Positions 44,243 through 53,684 of a stretch of 64,000 bases of DNA are shown in pieces; within the stretch, counting starts at the first letter, position 1; each line of letters begins with the position of its first letter. The stretch is from Gemmatimonas sp. (GTDB lineage Bacteria > Gemmatimonadota > Gemmatimonadetes > Gemmatimonadales > Gemmatimonadaceae), in NCBI GenBank assembly GCA_023910675.1, contig JAAVWC010000001.1:682001-746000 (forward strand). Reading direction: 5' to 3'. The position numbers and the translations under genes were made by a program. The notes under the pieces are model-generated. The model did not search any database. It worked only from the letters and a program-made list of their open reading frames with translations, and was not told the origin of the DNA.

Positions 44243-44318
44243 ACTGGCTCCTTGAAGGGTCTTACCAGTAAGAATGGTGCCTGTCGATCCCTCGGGCAAG
44301 TCGGCGCCCGCTACAGAC

Positions 44319-44408
44319 ATCTAACGCGGGCTTCTGCAGCGGGTGAATCAGACCAAGCGCGCGCAGCGCGCTACCGAGGGCGCCCGACTGCAGCAAGCAT
44401 CGTTACGC
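44319..44408 (-). other. attC site 5
   Basis: 90 bases, ATCTAAC to GTTACGC; short type. The last box has C for R at position 5. The DUF4926 stop codon is formed by this box. Confidence 0.8.
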
Positions 44409-44645
44409 CGCACCGCGCCGGGGCTCGACGGACCGTACGGCTGGCAGATCGGCATCACGGAGGGCACGGATCGCCTCGATCGGCAACCGGACCAGTGCCT
44501 GGGTCCGGCCGGACGCGCGAACGAACTCCACGTCGATGGTCGTTTCGTCGTAGACGTGCACCACGGCCCCGAGATCGCCGCGGCGGAGTTCGTGCTCCGG
44601 CAGATCGCGCTCGAGCACCACGGTATCGAGTTCACGTAGCATCAT
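44403..44645 (-). CDS. DUF4926 domain protein
   Basis: An 80-residue protein: MMLRELDTVVLERDLPEHEL, RGDLGAVVHVYDETTIDVEF, VRLPIEAIRAL, the DUF4926 signature (an SH3-like barrel). It usually sits next to DUF6883, as here. The function is unproven; the pair has the size and context of an immunity or antitoxin-like unit. TAA stop made by the attC 5 box. Confidence 0.8.
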   Translation of the reverse strand: MMLRELDTVVLERDLPEHELRRGDLGAVVHVYDETTIDVEFVRASGRTQALVRLPIEAIRALRDADLPAVRSVEPRRGAA

Positions 44646-44983
44646 GTCGTACCTCCGGGATACACCGTGATGAGCCGGGGCGGCTCACCTACTGAAGGAA
44701 TGAGCCAAACACTCACAATCGGCAAGGCTCGGCCGGACGGTCCGGTCAGGATACCCGTGCCCACATAGCGCTGGCCGTACTCGTCCGCGGCGGCCGGCGT
44801 CACGTCGAGGACACCGGCGAGGGCGCGAATCTCCTCGCGCAACTGCTGCCATGCCTCGCGACGGTACCCGGCTGCCGCGAACACGCGCGCCTTGAAGCGA
44901 CCGACCGGATGCTCAGGCGAAAGCAGGTAGTCGCGAACTTTTGCGTCGTCGACAATCGCGCGATCCGCGGACGGTAGCTTCAT
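44642..44983 (-). CDS. DUF6883 domain protein
   Basis: A 113-residue protein: MKLPSADRAIVDDAKVRDYL, LSPEHPVGRFKARVFAAAGY, and a C-terminal strand ending VWLIPSVGEPPRLITVYPG. This is the DUF6883 fold known from polymorphic-toxin and cassette contexts, here with a DUF4926 partner and 4-base overlap. It is possibly a toxin or nuclease-like partner; no catalytic residues can be assigned with confidence. Confidence 0.8.
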   Translation of the reverse strand: MKLPSADRAIVDDAKVRDYLLSPEHPVGRFKARVFAAAGYRREAWQQLREEIRALAGVLDVTPAAADEYGQRYVGTGILTGPSGRALPIVSVWLIPSVGEPPRLITVYPGGTT

Positions 44984-45005
44984 GCTCGTTCAATGAATGT
45001 TGTCC

Positions 45006-45096
45006 GCGTAACGCCGGCTTCTGCAGCGGGCGATCGAATGAAATGCGCGCGCAGCGCGCTACCGAATGCGCCTGTCTGCAGCAAGCATCGTTATGC
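45006..45096 (-). other. attC site 6
   Basis: 91 bases, GCGTAAC to GTTATGC; short type, like site 5. The BrnA stop TAA is inside its box. Confidence 0.8.
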
Positions 45097-45330
45097 CGCA
45101 CCGCGCTTGGCCGGCTTCCACTGCATCGCGAGCCGACGACCGGTCCCCGCGCACTCGCGGAGATACAGGTTGATTAAGGTCTGATACGGTATTTCGGTGT
45201 CGAGCGCCAACGCCTTGAAGTAGTCGACCGTGAACTCGTCGAGCCGAATCGTCACGGGCCGCTTCAGTTTCGCTGCGTACGGATTGCGCTGGCCCTTCGA
45301 AAAGTCGAGTGTGCGCTTCATCGTTTCCAC
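45091..45330 (-). CDS. brnA: BrnA-type antitoxin
   Basis: 76-79 residues (GTG at 45330, or ATG 9 bases later). KLKRPVTIRLDEFTVDYFKA then LALDTEIPYQTLINLYLREC is the ribbon-helix-helix part of BrnA. It follows and overlaps its toxin gene, the usual BrnT-BrnA order. As an RHH protein it should repress the operon. The stop codon is provided by attC 6. Confidence 0.85.
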   Translation of the reverse strand: METMKRTLDFSKGQRNPYAAKLKRPVTIRLDEFTVDYFKALALDTEIPYQTLINLYLRECAGTGRRLAMQWKPAKRGAA

Positions 45331-45620
45331 CGCGCGGCGTACTGCGCGCGCTGCGAAGGGGTGGCCTTGCGGGCCGAAATAAGCCGAATGACGCCGTCAT
45401 CGGCACGATAACAGTGGATGACGAGCAGGAGCCGCAGGCGCGCGCTCAGGCCGAGGAGGTAAAAGCGTTCCTCATCCGTCGAATGCACGGCATCCGCCAA
45501 CAGAATCGCGTCGTCATCGGCAAACGCCGTCTGCGCCTCATCGAACGCGATGCCGTGCTTCTGTCGGTTCCGTCGATCTTTGGCTGGATCCCACTCGAAG
45601 CGAAGTTCGTCCACCTTCAA
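45318..45620 (-). CDS. brnT: BrnT-type toxin
   Basis: A 100-residue RelE-like RNase of the BrnT family: FEWDPAKDRRNRQKHGIAFD at the start, ERFYLLGLSARLRLLLVIHC in the centre, VIRLISARKATPSQRAQY at the end (Arg and Tyr of the active site). It starts with TTG at 45620. BrnT cuts mRNA and is neutralised by BrnA. Complete cassette with attC 6. Confidence 0.87.
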   Translation of the reverse strand: MKVDELRFEWDPAKDRRNRQKHGIAFDEAQTAFADDDAILLADAVHSTDEERFYLLGLSARLRLLLVIHCYRADDGVIRLISARKATPSQRAQYAARWKR

Positions 45621-45664
45621 TTGTACACATATTGTACGTACAGCGCAACAGCCTCAGTATGGCG

Positions 45665-45756
45665 CCATAACGCCAGCTTCTGTTGCGAGCGGACCGCCCG
45701 ATGCTTCACCCTGCGCGGATGGTCGGTCCGCTCGGCAACAGCAAGCACCGTTAGGC
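45665..45756 (-). other. attC site 7
   Basis: 92 bases, CCATAAC to GTTAGGC. Same type as site 3 (GCTTCTGTTGCGAGCGGACC). The ISCR-like element starts right after it. Confidence 0.8.
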
Positions 45757-45863
45757 CGACACCACGTGGACATTGCGTCGAAACAGCCCGTCGCGCAACG
45801 GAACGGTGATGGTCCGCACCCGAGTCGGATGTATGCTCGGCGCTCCTCGGTCCCGGAGCGCGC

Positions 45864-47227
45864 ATGCCCGACGCGGCCTCGGTGGCGCGCGGCGTCGACA
45901 AGCCCCGACGTCCCCAAGCGTCGCCGCGCTTTCGGTTGGTCTCGGACCATCTGCATCGCCTGCAGACGGTCGACGACGAGCGCTTCGCACGCGAGTACGG
46001 CCCGTGGCGCCCCGTGGTCGCGCAGGTGGCCGACACGTTCCTCGAATGCGGCGTGCTCGACCACGGCTTCGCGCGCATCCGGTGCGACGCGTGCACGCAC
46101 GAGTATCTGCTCGCGTTCTCGTGCAAGTGCCGCTACTTCTGCCCCAGCGGTCACGCCAAGCGGTTGGCGATCTGGACGCAGTGGCTGGACACGACCCTGC
46201 TCGCGCCGGTGCCGCACCGCCAAGTGGTGCTCACCATTCCCAAGCGGCTCCGCGCCTACTGTCTCTACCGCCGCCGCCTGCTCGGCGAGATCGCCCGCGT
46301 CGCCGCCCGCACCGTGACCGCCGCCATTCGCACACTGACCGGCGAGCGCGACCTCGCCGTGGGGATCGTCGCGTGCCTGCAGACGCACGGCTCCCGGGCG
46401 AACTGGCATCCGCACCTGCACCTCCTCGTGACCGACGGCGGCTTCCGGCCGGATGGCACCTTCGTCTCCTGGCCCGCCCACGACACGGCGCGCTTGACCG
46501 AGGCGTTCCGCCGCGCCGTGCTCCGCTTGTTCGTGCGCCTGGAGCTGTTCGACGAAGACCAGGCCGCCGGCATGCTCACCTGGCCGCACTCGGGGTTCCA
46601 CGTGCACACGGCCGTGTGGGTGGCCGAGGACGACCGCGCCTTTGCCACCCGGCTCGCCCGGTACTGTGCGCGCAATCCGGTCGCGCTGGCGCGCTTGACG
46701 TACGACCGCGTCGCGAAGGCGGTGACGTACCGGTCCGATAAGGCGGACGGCCCGACGGCGGGCACCGAGACCGCCGACCCGCTGGAGTTTCTGGCGCGGG
46801 TGTTGGTCCATATCCCCGACAAAGGACACGTCACGACGCGATACTCTGGCTGGTATGCCAACCGCCCCCGTGGCATGCGGGACACGGCGGCGCCCGCCGT
46901 AGCGGACGGGCCGCCCGCGATCGTCCCCGCCCCACGGCTGGCGCCGACCGAGGCCACCCGCCGGTGGGCGAAGGCCCTACGGCAGCCCTCCTCCAACAGA
47001 TCTTTGAGGTCGACCCGCTAAGGTGTCCCACCTGCCACGGCGCGATGCGCATCGTCGCCTTCATCACCCAGACGTCGGTGATCGACCAGATCCTCACCCA
47101 CCTCCGGACCCGCGCTTCCCGTGCGGCGCACGCCGGGCCACGGAGCCCCCCATCGACCCGGGCCCCCGCGAGCCGGGGCCCGGCGCGCACCCCACGCTCG
47201 TCCGCCGACGCTGCGCCGGTCCTCTGA
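45864..47227 (+). pseudogene. IS91/ISCR-type HUH transposase with C-terminal frameshift
   Basis: 385 residues in the first frame. N-terminal zinc module (CGVLDHGFARIRCDACTHEY, then C-x-C...CPSGH), HUH motif NWHPHLHLL near residue 180, and a single catalytic Tyr in RLARYCARNP near 300. IS91 has two Tyr; one Tyr is what ISCR enzymes have. Near 46990 the frame shifts, and the normal end (AALLQQIFEVDPLRCPTCHG, AMRIVAFITQTSVIDQIL) continues in the next frame to 47227. The second copy has the same break, so it predates the duplication. Confidence 0.75.
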
Positions 47228-47470
47228 GGACGGCCCCGACGCTCCGCCACCACGCGGGGACCGTCGGCGTGGGCGGCCGTCCCGCCGGCGCGGCTCATTG
47301 GTCCCGCCGGCATCGCCCCCCCACAGTCACCGCCGTTCCCACGGCCCTCGAGTCGCACGAACACGTCAGTGGGCACGCCGCCGCCCGCCAGTCGGTGCGT
47401 ACGCGGTCGGTGATCGCGCCCTATACTCGACCGATAGTCGACCCGCCCCGATTGAAATTCCTATCCCCCC
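46858..47470 (+). repeat. direct repeat, copy A (IS 3' end)
   Basis: About 612 bases, differing from copy B (50661-51271) at roughly ten positions. The two copies bracket the serine hydrolase/membrane protein/PadR module. Confidence 0.9.
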
Positions 47471-47483
47471 CGCTCCTCGCGCG

Positions 47484-48998
47484 CTACTCGACGCGCGCCG
47501 CGACGATGGGCGGGCCGTTGGCCGGCAGCACGACGAACGACCGCCCGCGTCCTTGCGCGTCGCGCTCGAATGCGAACATCGTCGGACTTTCGACAACGAA
47601 GAACGTGTCGCTCCCCGCCGGCAGGAGCCGCCGCAGCTCGCCCCCGCCATCGTAGAGCATCAGGACATCGCCGCTACGGGTCACCGTGTAGGTGCGCGTC
47701 CTGCCCCGGACGACGGCGCTGTACCGGCCGGTGAGCGCCGAGTCCGCCGTCCACGGGCCGGCCGCGACGCGCCTCTCGACGCGCGGCTCGGTCGCGAGGC
47801 CGAACGCCGCGTCGAAGGCGCGCGTGATCTCCGACAGCAGCGCGGGTGATGTGCCATTAGTCATGACGACGAGGCCGCGGCCCTGTGCCGGGTACATCAC
47901 GAGGGTCGCGACAAACCCCTCGTTGAGCCCGGTGTGCATGAATCGCAGCGAGTCGCCCGCGCCGGCGAGTTCCACGCCCAGCCCCCACGCACTTCGCGGC
48001 TGCGGTGGCTCCTCGGGCAGCGCGACCTGCGGCGTCAGCATCTCGCGTGCAGCGCGGGCCGAGAGCACCCCGTTCGGACGACCGCGGTACGCGTTCGCGA
48101 TGCCGACAGCCCAGCGCGCTAGGTCCGACGGCGTGGTCCATAGCCCGGCGGCCGCCATCTCCGGGTACGTGTGGAAGCGGCCCGGCACCACGCTGTCCGG
48201 CCGTTCGTGGCCGCTGGCGGCGTGGCGCGCGAGCGCGGCGGGCAGCGGCTGCTCGTACGTGCTGTGCGCCATGTTGAGCGGACGGAGCACGAGGCGACGC
48301 ACGAGGGCTGGCAGCGGCTCGCCGGTCACGTCGGTCGTCAGCATCTGCGCGACCGTGTAGCCGCCGCCCGAGTACGACCAGCGCGCGCCCGGGACCGTGT
48401 CGGACCGCACCGGCGCGCTGTTGGCCGGCGGCAGTCCGTCGAGTACCTGGGGCACGGTCGGCACGGGCGCGCCGGCGGCGTATCCCCCGAACCCGCTCAC
48501 CGTGAGCCCCGCGGTGTGATCGAGGAGCCGACGCAGCGTGACCTTCTCCGTCGCCGTGAACGCGCTGGGCGGCAGGCGCCACGAGCGGAGCTGGCCGGTG
48601 ACGTCGGCGTCGAGTGCGAGCCGCCCCTGCTCGACGAGGGCAAGGGCCATCGTCGCGAAGATCGGCTTGCTGATTGAGCCCGCCTGGAAGCGCGTCGCCG
48701 CGTCGACGCGTTCCGTCCCGCCAGCCGTGGCGACGCCGAAGCCCTGCGCCCATGCCACCCGGCCGCCGTCGATCACCGCGATACTGACGCCCTGGACGTG
48801 ATAGAACCGCATCCGGTCGGCGAGGGCGTACGCGGTGTCGCGCCCGTTGGTCACGCGGACGAGTGGGTGCAGCCCGTTAACGATGCGCTCCCCGATCCCG
48901 GGCGTCGGCGTTTGGGCGCTCACGCCCGCGGGGAGGGCGACGGCCAGCCACAGCACGCGGGACAGAACGGGCAGAACGACGGCACGCATGTTACGCAT
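47484..48998 (-). CDS. serine hydrolase, class C beta-lactamase-like
   Basis: About 504 residues, signal peptide cleaved after VSAQ. Ser-x-x-Lys motif AGSISKPIFAT near residue 109, YSGGGYTVAQ (Tyr motif) near 210, HTGLNEGFV near 355. This is the beta-lactamase/DD-peptidase fold shared by esterases. A C-terminal beta domain (residues 400-504) follows. It is unlikely to be a resistance enzyme by sequence alone. The end lies 13 bases from the IS 3' end. Last gene of the PadR operon. Confidence 0.8.
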   Translation of the reverse strand: MRNMRAVVLPVLSRVLWLAVALPAGVSAQTPTPGIGERIVNGLHPLVRVTNGRDTAYALADRMRFYHVQGVSIAVIDGGRVAWAQGFGVATAGGTERVDAATRFQAGSISKPIFATMALALVEQGRLALDADVTGQLRSWRLPPSAFTATEKVTLRRLLDHTAGLTVSGFGGYAAGAPVPTVPQVLDGLPPANSAPVRSDTVPGARWSYSGGGYTVAQMLTTDVTGEPLPALVRRLVLRPLNMAHSTYEQPLPAALARHAASGHERPDSVVPGRFHTYPEMAAAGLWTTPSDLARWAVGIANAYRGRPNGVLSARAAREMLTPQVALPEEPPQPRSAWGLGVELAGAGDSLRFMHTGLNEGFVATLVMYPAQGRGLVVMTNGTSPALLSEITRAFDAAFGLATEPRVERRVAAGPWTADSALTGRYSAVVRGRTRTYTVTRSGDVLMLYDGGGELRRLLPAGSDTFFVVESPTMFAFERDAQGRGRSFVVLPANGPPIVAARVE

Positions 48999-49081
48999 GG
49001 GTGGCTTCACGGGTTGGCGGGTGAGAGAGAATCGTCGGACGAGACTTCGTTTCGAGCAGCCTGCTGGGTAAACCTGCGACT

Positions 49082-50260
49082 TCAGGGCTCCCGGTCGCGG
49101 TGGAGCGCGAGCGTGCCAACGACCACCGGGGCCGCCGTCCCTGCGGCCGGTTCACCTGGGTATGCCACGGTGACCCATGCCCCCGGCACGCGCGCGACGC
49201 AGGTCGTGTCGAAGACTCCGGGCGCCAGCGCAGGCATACACATCACGGCGCCGTCGACCGACAGCATCGCTCCGGCTTTGACGTCTGGCGTTGGGAGCAG
49301 CGACATGGAGAACCGCCCCGTCGGCAGCGGCCAACGGACGGACGCGCCCCGCGCCAGACGCACCGGCGCGGCGACGAGCCGCTGATCAGCACGGAGCCCG
49401 ACAAGCGTGTGCACCGGCTCGAAAACGCGCACCATGAAGTCGGCGGTGCGGTCCCCCACGCGCAGGTCGACCCGCGTCTCGCCAGGCGAGCGGGGATGGA
49501 TCCGCAGACCATCGAGCACGGCGACCGTGCTGTCGTCGATGCTCAACCACGCGCCGAACTGCGTGACGCGCCGGCCGTCGATGCCGACGGCCACCAGGTC
49601 AAGCTCCCGTGCCGAGTCGCCCAGCACGAAATCGGTCCAATAACCGTAACCGCCGCGCAGCTCGCGCACCGGCCGGCAGCGCACAAGGATGTTCGTCGCC
49701 AGCGGGCCGAGGGAGGCGCGCACGGTGGCGTCGCCGGGACGCGCGCACGTGACTACGCCGCGCGAGGAGATGGAGATCGGCGCGCCGAGGGCTTGGGCAT
49801 ACCGCACCCCGCTGTCGGGCAGGAGACGACCCGCCGCGTCAAACACCCGCATCGGGAGCGATACCGGCCGGAGGTTGTTCACGACGACGGTGTCCCGAGT
49901 ACCGGCGACGAGGCGCACGGGCGGGCCGGCGCGGAATGACAGCGCGATCAGGACGACGCAGGCCACGAGGGCAAGGGTGGCGACGACTGCGGCAAGGCGA
50001 GCCCGCCCCGCGGGGTGATGTGCCGCGCTCCGGATCAGGTGTGGCGCCGAGCGCAGCGCTTGTCCGACGTACCACCAGCGGGCCGCGTTAACGTCGCACG
50101 CGGCACGTTCGGCGTACTCCTCAGACAGGTCGCCCAAGACGGCCTCGGCGAAGATGGGATCGACGCCGAGCGCTTGCAGCGCGCGCTCGACCGTCGGCGT
50201 CGGCTCGGGGCGATGCCTAGTCCCCGGCGCGGGCCCAGGCGCGCCCACAGGGGCCTTCAC
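49082..50260 (-). CDS. permease-prefix membrane protein with Ig-like domains
   Basis: 392 residues. Residues 25-75 (VERALQALGVDPIFAEAVLG, DLSEEYAERA, WWYVGQALRSAPHLI) form the permease-prefix helices that occur in PadR-regulated membrane proteins. One membrane helix at about 88-110 (LAAVVATLALVACVVLIALS). The rest is an exported beta-rich region with two Ig-like modules and four Cys. GTG start at 50260 overlaps the PadR stop (GTGA). It probably senses or handles an extracellular ligand. Confidence 0.75.
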   Translation of the reverse strand: MKAPVGAPGPAPGTRHRPEPTPTVERALQALGVDPIFAEAVLGDLSEEYAERAACDVNAARWWYVGQALRSAPHLIRSAAHHPAGRARLAAVVATLALVACVVLIALSFRAGPPVRLVAGTRDTVVVNNLRPVSLPMRVFDAAGRLLPDSGVRYAQALGAPISISSRGVVTCARPGDATVRASLGPLATNILVRCRPVRELRGGYGYWTDFVLGDSARELDLVAVGIDGRRVTQFGAWLSIDDSTVAVLDGLRIHPRSPGETRVDLRVGDRTADFMVRVFEPVHTLVGLRADQRLVAAPVRLARGASVRWPLPTGRFSMSLLPTPDVKAGAMLSVDGAVMCMPALAPGVFDTTCVARVPGAWVTVAYPGEPAAGTAAPVVVGTLALHRDREP

Positions 50261-50592
50261 GCGGGCTCCGGGCCCGCAGTGGTACCAACGCCGGCCCAGA
50301 TTGAGGCCGCGTACCGCTCGGCGTCGCGCAGCGCGCGCGCGCCGGCACCGGTAATTGTGAAGCAGCGGCGCGAGCGCCCGCCCCGCACCGGCAGCGGGTC
50401 GGTGGCGTGTGAGGTGAGGAAGCCCTTGTCCTCAAGGCGCTGCAGCGTGGTGTACAACGCGCCGACCGAGTAGTCGCGCCCAGTGCGCGCCGCGAGATCG
50501 CGGCGGAGCGCGAGACCGTAGGCGTCGGTGCCGAGCCGGGCGACCGCAAGCAACGCGGCGAGTTCCAGGGAGCCGAGCGTCTGGGAGACCAT
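50257..50592 (-). CDS. PadR-family regulator
   Basis: A 111-residue winged-helix protein: MVSQTLGSLELAALLAVARL, YGLALRRDLAARTGRDYSVG, ALYTTLQRLEDKGFLTSHA, and a wing with RGGRSRRCFTITGAG. Start ATG at 50592. The bases just upstream (50593-50613) contain TTGTATTCAA and TTGTAGAACAA inverted-repeat-like half sites, a plausible operator for autoregulation. It heads the three-gene module trapped between IS ends. Confidence 0.85.
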   Translation of the reverse strand: MVSQTLGSLELAALLAVARLGTDAYGLALRRDLAARTGRDYSVGALYTTLQRLEDKGFLTSHATDPLPVRGGRSRRCFTITGAGARALRDAERYAASIWAGVGTTAGPEPA

Positions 50593-50660
50593 TGTATTCA
50601 ACTTGTAGAACAAATCGCCAGCACGCAAGCCTGCGCGGATCGCTGCCCATCGGTGTCTCA

Positions 50661-51271
50661 CCAACCGCCCCCGTGGCATGCGGGACACGGCGGCGCCCGC
50701 CGTAGCGGACGGGCCGCCCGCGATCGTCCCCGCCCCACGGCTGGCGCCGACCGAGGCCACCCGCCGGTGGGCGAAGGCCCTACGGCAGCCCTCCTCCAAC
50801 AGATCTTTGAGGTCGACCCGCTAAGGTGTCCCACCTGCCACGGCGCGATGCGCATCGTCGCCTTCGTCACCCAGACGTCGGTGATCGACCAGATCCTCAC
50901 CCACCTCCGGACCCGCGCTTCCCGTGCGGCGCACGCCGGGCCACGGAGCCCCCCATCTACCCGGACCCCCGCGAGCCGGGGCCCGGCGCGCCCCCCACGC
51001 TCGTCCGCCGACGCCGCGCCGGTCCTCTGAGGACGGCCCCGACGCTTCGCCACCACGCGGGGACCGTCGGCGTGGGCGGCCGTCCCGCCGGCGCGGCGCA
51101 TTGGTCCCGCCGGCATCGCCCCCCCACCGTCACCGCCGTTCCCACGGCCCTCGAGTCGCACGAACACGTCAGTGGGCACGCCGCCGCCCGCCAGTCGGTG
51201 CGTACGCGGTCGGTGATCTCGCCCTATACTCGACCGATAGTCGACCCGCCCCGATTGAAATTCCTATCCCC
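50661..51271 (+). repeat. direct repeat, copy B (IS 3' end fragment)
   Basis: Starts CCAACCGCCCCCGTGG and ends at the IS 3' end. It contains the C-terminal transposase codons but not the catalytic part. On its right the flank CAAG continues into a cassette gene. Confidence 0.9.
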
Positions 51272-51598
51272 AAGCAGAAAGACAGCGCCGGCAAGCGCGC
51301 CGTCGGCCCACGGCGGCAGGGCGTAATCAATCACTTGGAGGCATCGGCGACTTCCCAGCACCACCCACGCTAGTAGCGGCAGCCAAGACGTGTGCGCGTG
51401 AGCGCCCCAAGAAGCGCGGGTTGATCTACCCATCAGAGCAACGCCAACCCAGATCCCCGGTAACGCGAAGTACGTCGTAGCAATGAGCCTCTCACCAATC
51501 GGAGTGGCGCTCGGCAGCCACGAAAAAAAGCCGATTGCGAGCATCACCGACGCCCCAGCCAAAATGAGCACGCTCCACGCTCGCCGAGTAATCGACAT
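51266..51598 (-). pseudogene. cassette membrane protein truncated by the IS end
   Basis: ATG at 51598 (GGAGAAGT upstream) starts a protein of about 110 residues. It has three or four membrane helices (LILAGASVMLAIGFFSWLPS; LIATTYFALPGIWVGVALMG; GALAGAVFLLG). After LLG the sequence is IS 3' end, which adds a false tail to the TAG at 51224. Its attC would be site 7. The cassette lost its 3' part to the insertion. Confidence 0.6.
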
Positions 51599-51717
51599 TA
51601 CTTCTCCGAGTTTGATGCACTTTGATGAGTCAAAACTGCACTGCATCTAAGCAACGCTTGGGTTGATTATCACTTGCGAGCCCCCCGGAAAATACAGGTC
51701 TCGCTAAGGTTTTGACC

Positions 51718-51857
51718 ACATAACGCTCGCGTTCTGCAGCAAACGCCCACACCAAGGCAAGCGGGGCGTTCGCACCTTCCCTTGATGCTATCGCGAACGC
51801 CCCGCGGTCGCTACACCGATGCCGGCAGCGTTTGCCTGCAGCAACGCAAGGTTAGCC
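51718..51857 (-). other. attC site 8
   Basis: 140 bases, ACATAAC to GTTAGCC; long type, closely like sites 9 and 10. Confidence 0.85.
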
Positions 51858-52547
51858 AGCCGCGGAAGCGCGGTCGCGATTGATAGGCGAGCAAGGGTCC
51901 ACGCCAGACCTTGATGGAATGTGCGTGACTACGATTGGCATGACTCCACACCGTAGTCCATACACGCGTACTGCCGCCCGATTCTCATGGTGGGGACGGC
52001 AGGCACTGAACAGAGGCCGCAATGCGTTTGTCACCGGCAGCGTAAACCAGAAATGCAACGGAGTCCCCAGCACGTAGCACCACACCGTCTCTCTCAAGCG
52101 ACGATATGTGAACAAAGTACTGCTGCTCATCCTCTGCCTGGATGAATCCAAAGCCCTTCGTGGAGCTGAACCACTTCACTCTCCCAAAGTGAATCTTGCC
52201 AGCGCTCCTTCGGACGCCCGCGCTATTGACCAATCGAGCGAGATTACGCAGGGCCGAGGAGTGACCTTTGTCTATGGAAAGCACCTCGATGTATGCCGCG
52301 ATCGCCTCGTCCGGCTGGCCTAGTCGCTCACACAGAGTCCCACGCTCGAACGCCTGCTCCGAGAGCCTGTTTGATCCGACTACGTCGAGAATCTTCTGCG
52401 CGACAGCTTCGACGCCACTATCGCTAGTTACCGCGAGTTTGTCGGCGAGTAGAGGAAGCTGATCCATCACCTCCTGTTTCGACACGCCGTGCCAAATGGG
52501 CAGTATGACCTTCCCCGTGAAGTCTTCACGAGCGACGAGAGATGCTA

Positions 52548-53684
52548 GTGTAGTGTCGCAGAAATAGCGTGCATAATACGACCGCACGTGGTATCTTGTT
52601 CGTCATGCCACTGCCTATTCGGAAGATCGCGCTGCACCGTGGTGATCGCGCCCGGTTGGAAGCCCTGGTTCGGGCGCGCACGACGGCGCAGCGTGTGGTC
52701 GAGCGCGCGCAGATCGTGCTGGCCTCCGCGGCCGGGGACGCGGGCAGCGCGATCTGTGTGCAGTTGGGCGTGTCGCGACCGACCGTCTCGCGTTGGTTGG
52801 ATCGCTATGCCGCCGAGGGACTGACGGGACTGCTCGCGGATCGGCCGCGCGCCGGGCGACCGAAGCAGATTTCCGTCGCCGACGAAACGGCGATCATCGA
52901 GCGCACGCTGCAGACCGCCCCGCCAAGCGGGACCCATTGGAGCACGCGGTTGATGGCGACGGCGACGGGCCATCATGCGGCGACGATCAGTCGGATCTGG
53001 CGCGCGCACGGCCTCACGCCGCATCGCGTCAAGCAGTTCAAGCTGTCGACCGATCCCCAGTTCGTCGCGAAGTTGCGCGATGTCGTGGGGCTGTATCTGA
53101 ATCCCCCCGAGCGGGCGGTGGTCTTTTCGTTCGATGAGAAGAGTCAGATTCAAGCGCTGGATCGCACGCAGCCCGGCTTGCCGATGAAGAAAGGGCGCGC
53201 CGGCACGATGACGCACGATTACAAGCGCCATGGGACGACGACGCTGTTCGCCGCGTTGGATGTCGCGACGGGGAGGATCCAGCAGAAATGTCTCCCGCAG
53301 CATCGCCATGAGGACTTCCTCGTGTTTCTCACGCAGATCGTCCGCAGCGTGCCAAAAGACCTCGCGATCCATGTCATTCTCGACAACTACGCCACGCACA
53401 AGCACGCCAACGTGAAGGCGTGGCTGGCCCGGAACCCGCGGGTCCACTTCCACTTCACGCCGACGTCTGCCTCGTGGCTGAACCTCGTCGAGCGGTTCTT
53501 CGGCGAGTTGACGCAGCGCCAGATTCGCCGCCTCGCCGTCACGAGTGTCGACCACCTGATCGCGACGATCACCGCGTACATCGATCATCGCAACGAAAAC
53601 CCCGAACCGTTTGTGTGGACCGCAACGGTGCGCGAGATTCTCAGGAAGGTCGGCAAAGCCAACGCTACTTTGGCGACACTACAC
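52548..53684 (+). mobile_element. IS630-family element in the TIR gene
   Basis: 1137 bp with perfect 12-bp ends (GTGTAGTGTCGC and its complement), flanked by TA at 52546-52547 and 53685-53686, the target duplication typical of IS630. Confidence 0.93.

Larger units (their letters stand above)
45757..47471 (+). mobile_element. ISCR/IS91-like element, full copy
   Basis: About 1.7 kb from CGACACCACGTGGACATTGC to the end ATTGAAATTCCTATCCCC. It carries one transposase and no terminal inverted repeats, as in the IS91 family. The right-end stretch 46858-47470 is repeated almost exactly at 50661-51271. The left end abuts attC 7. Confidence 0.75.
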
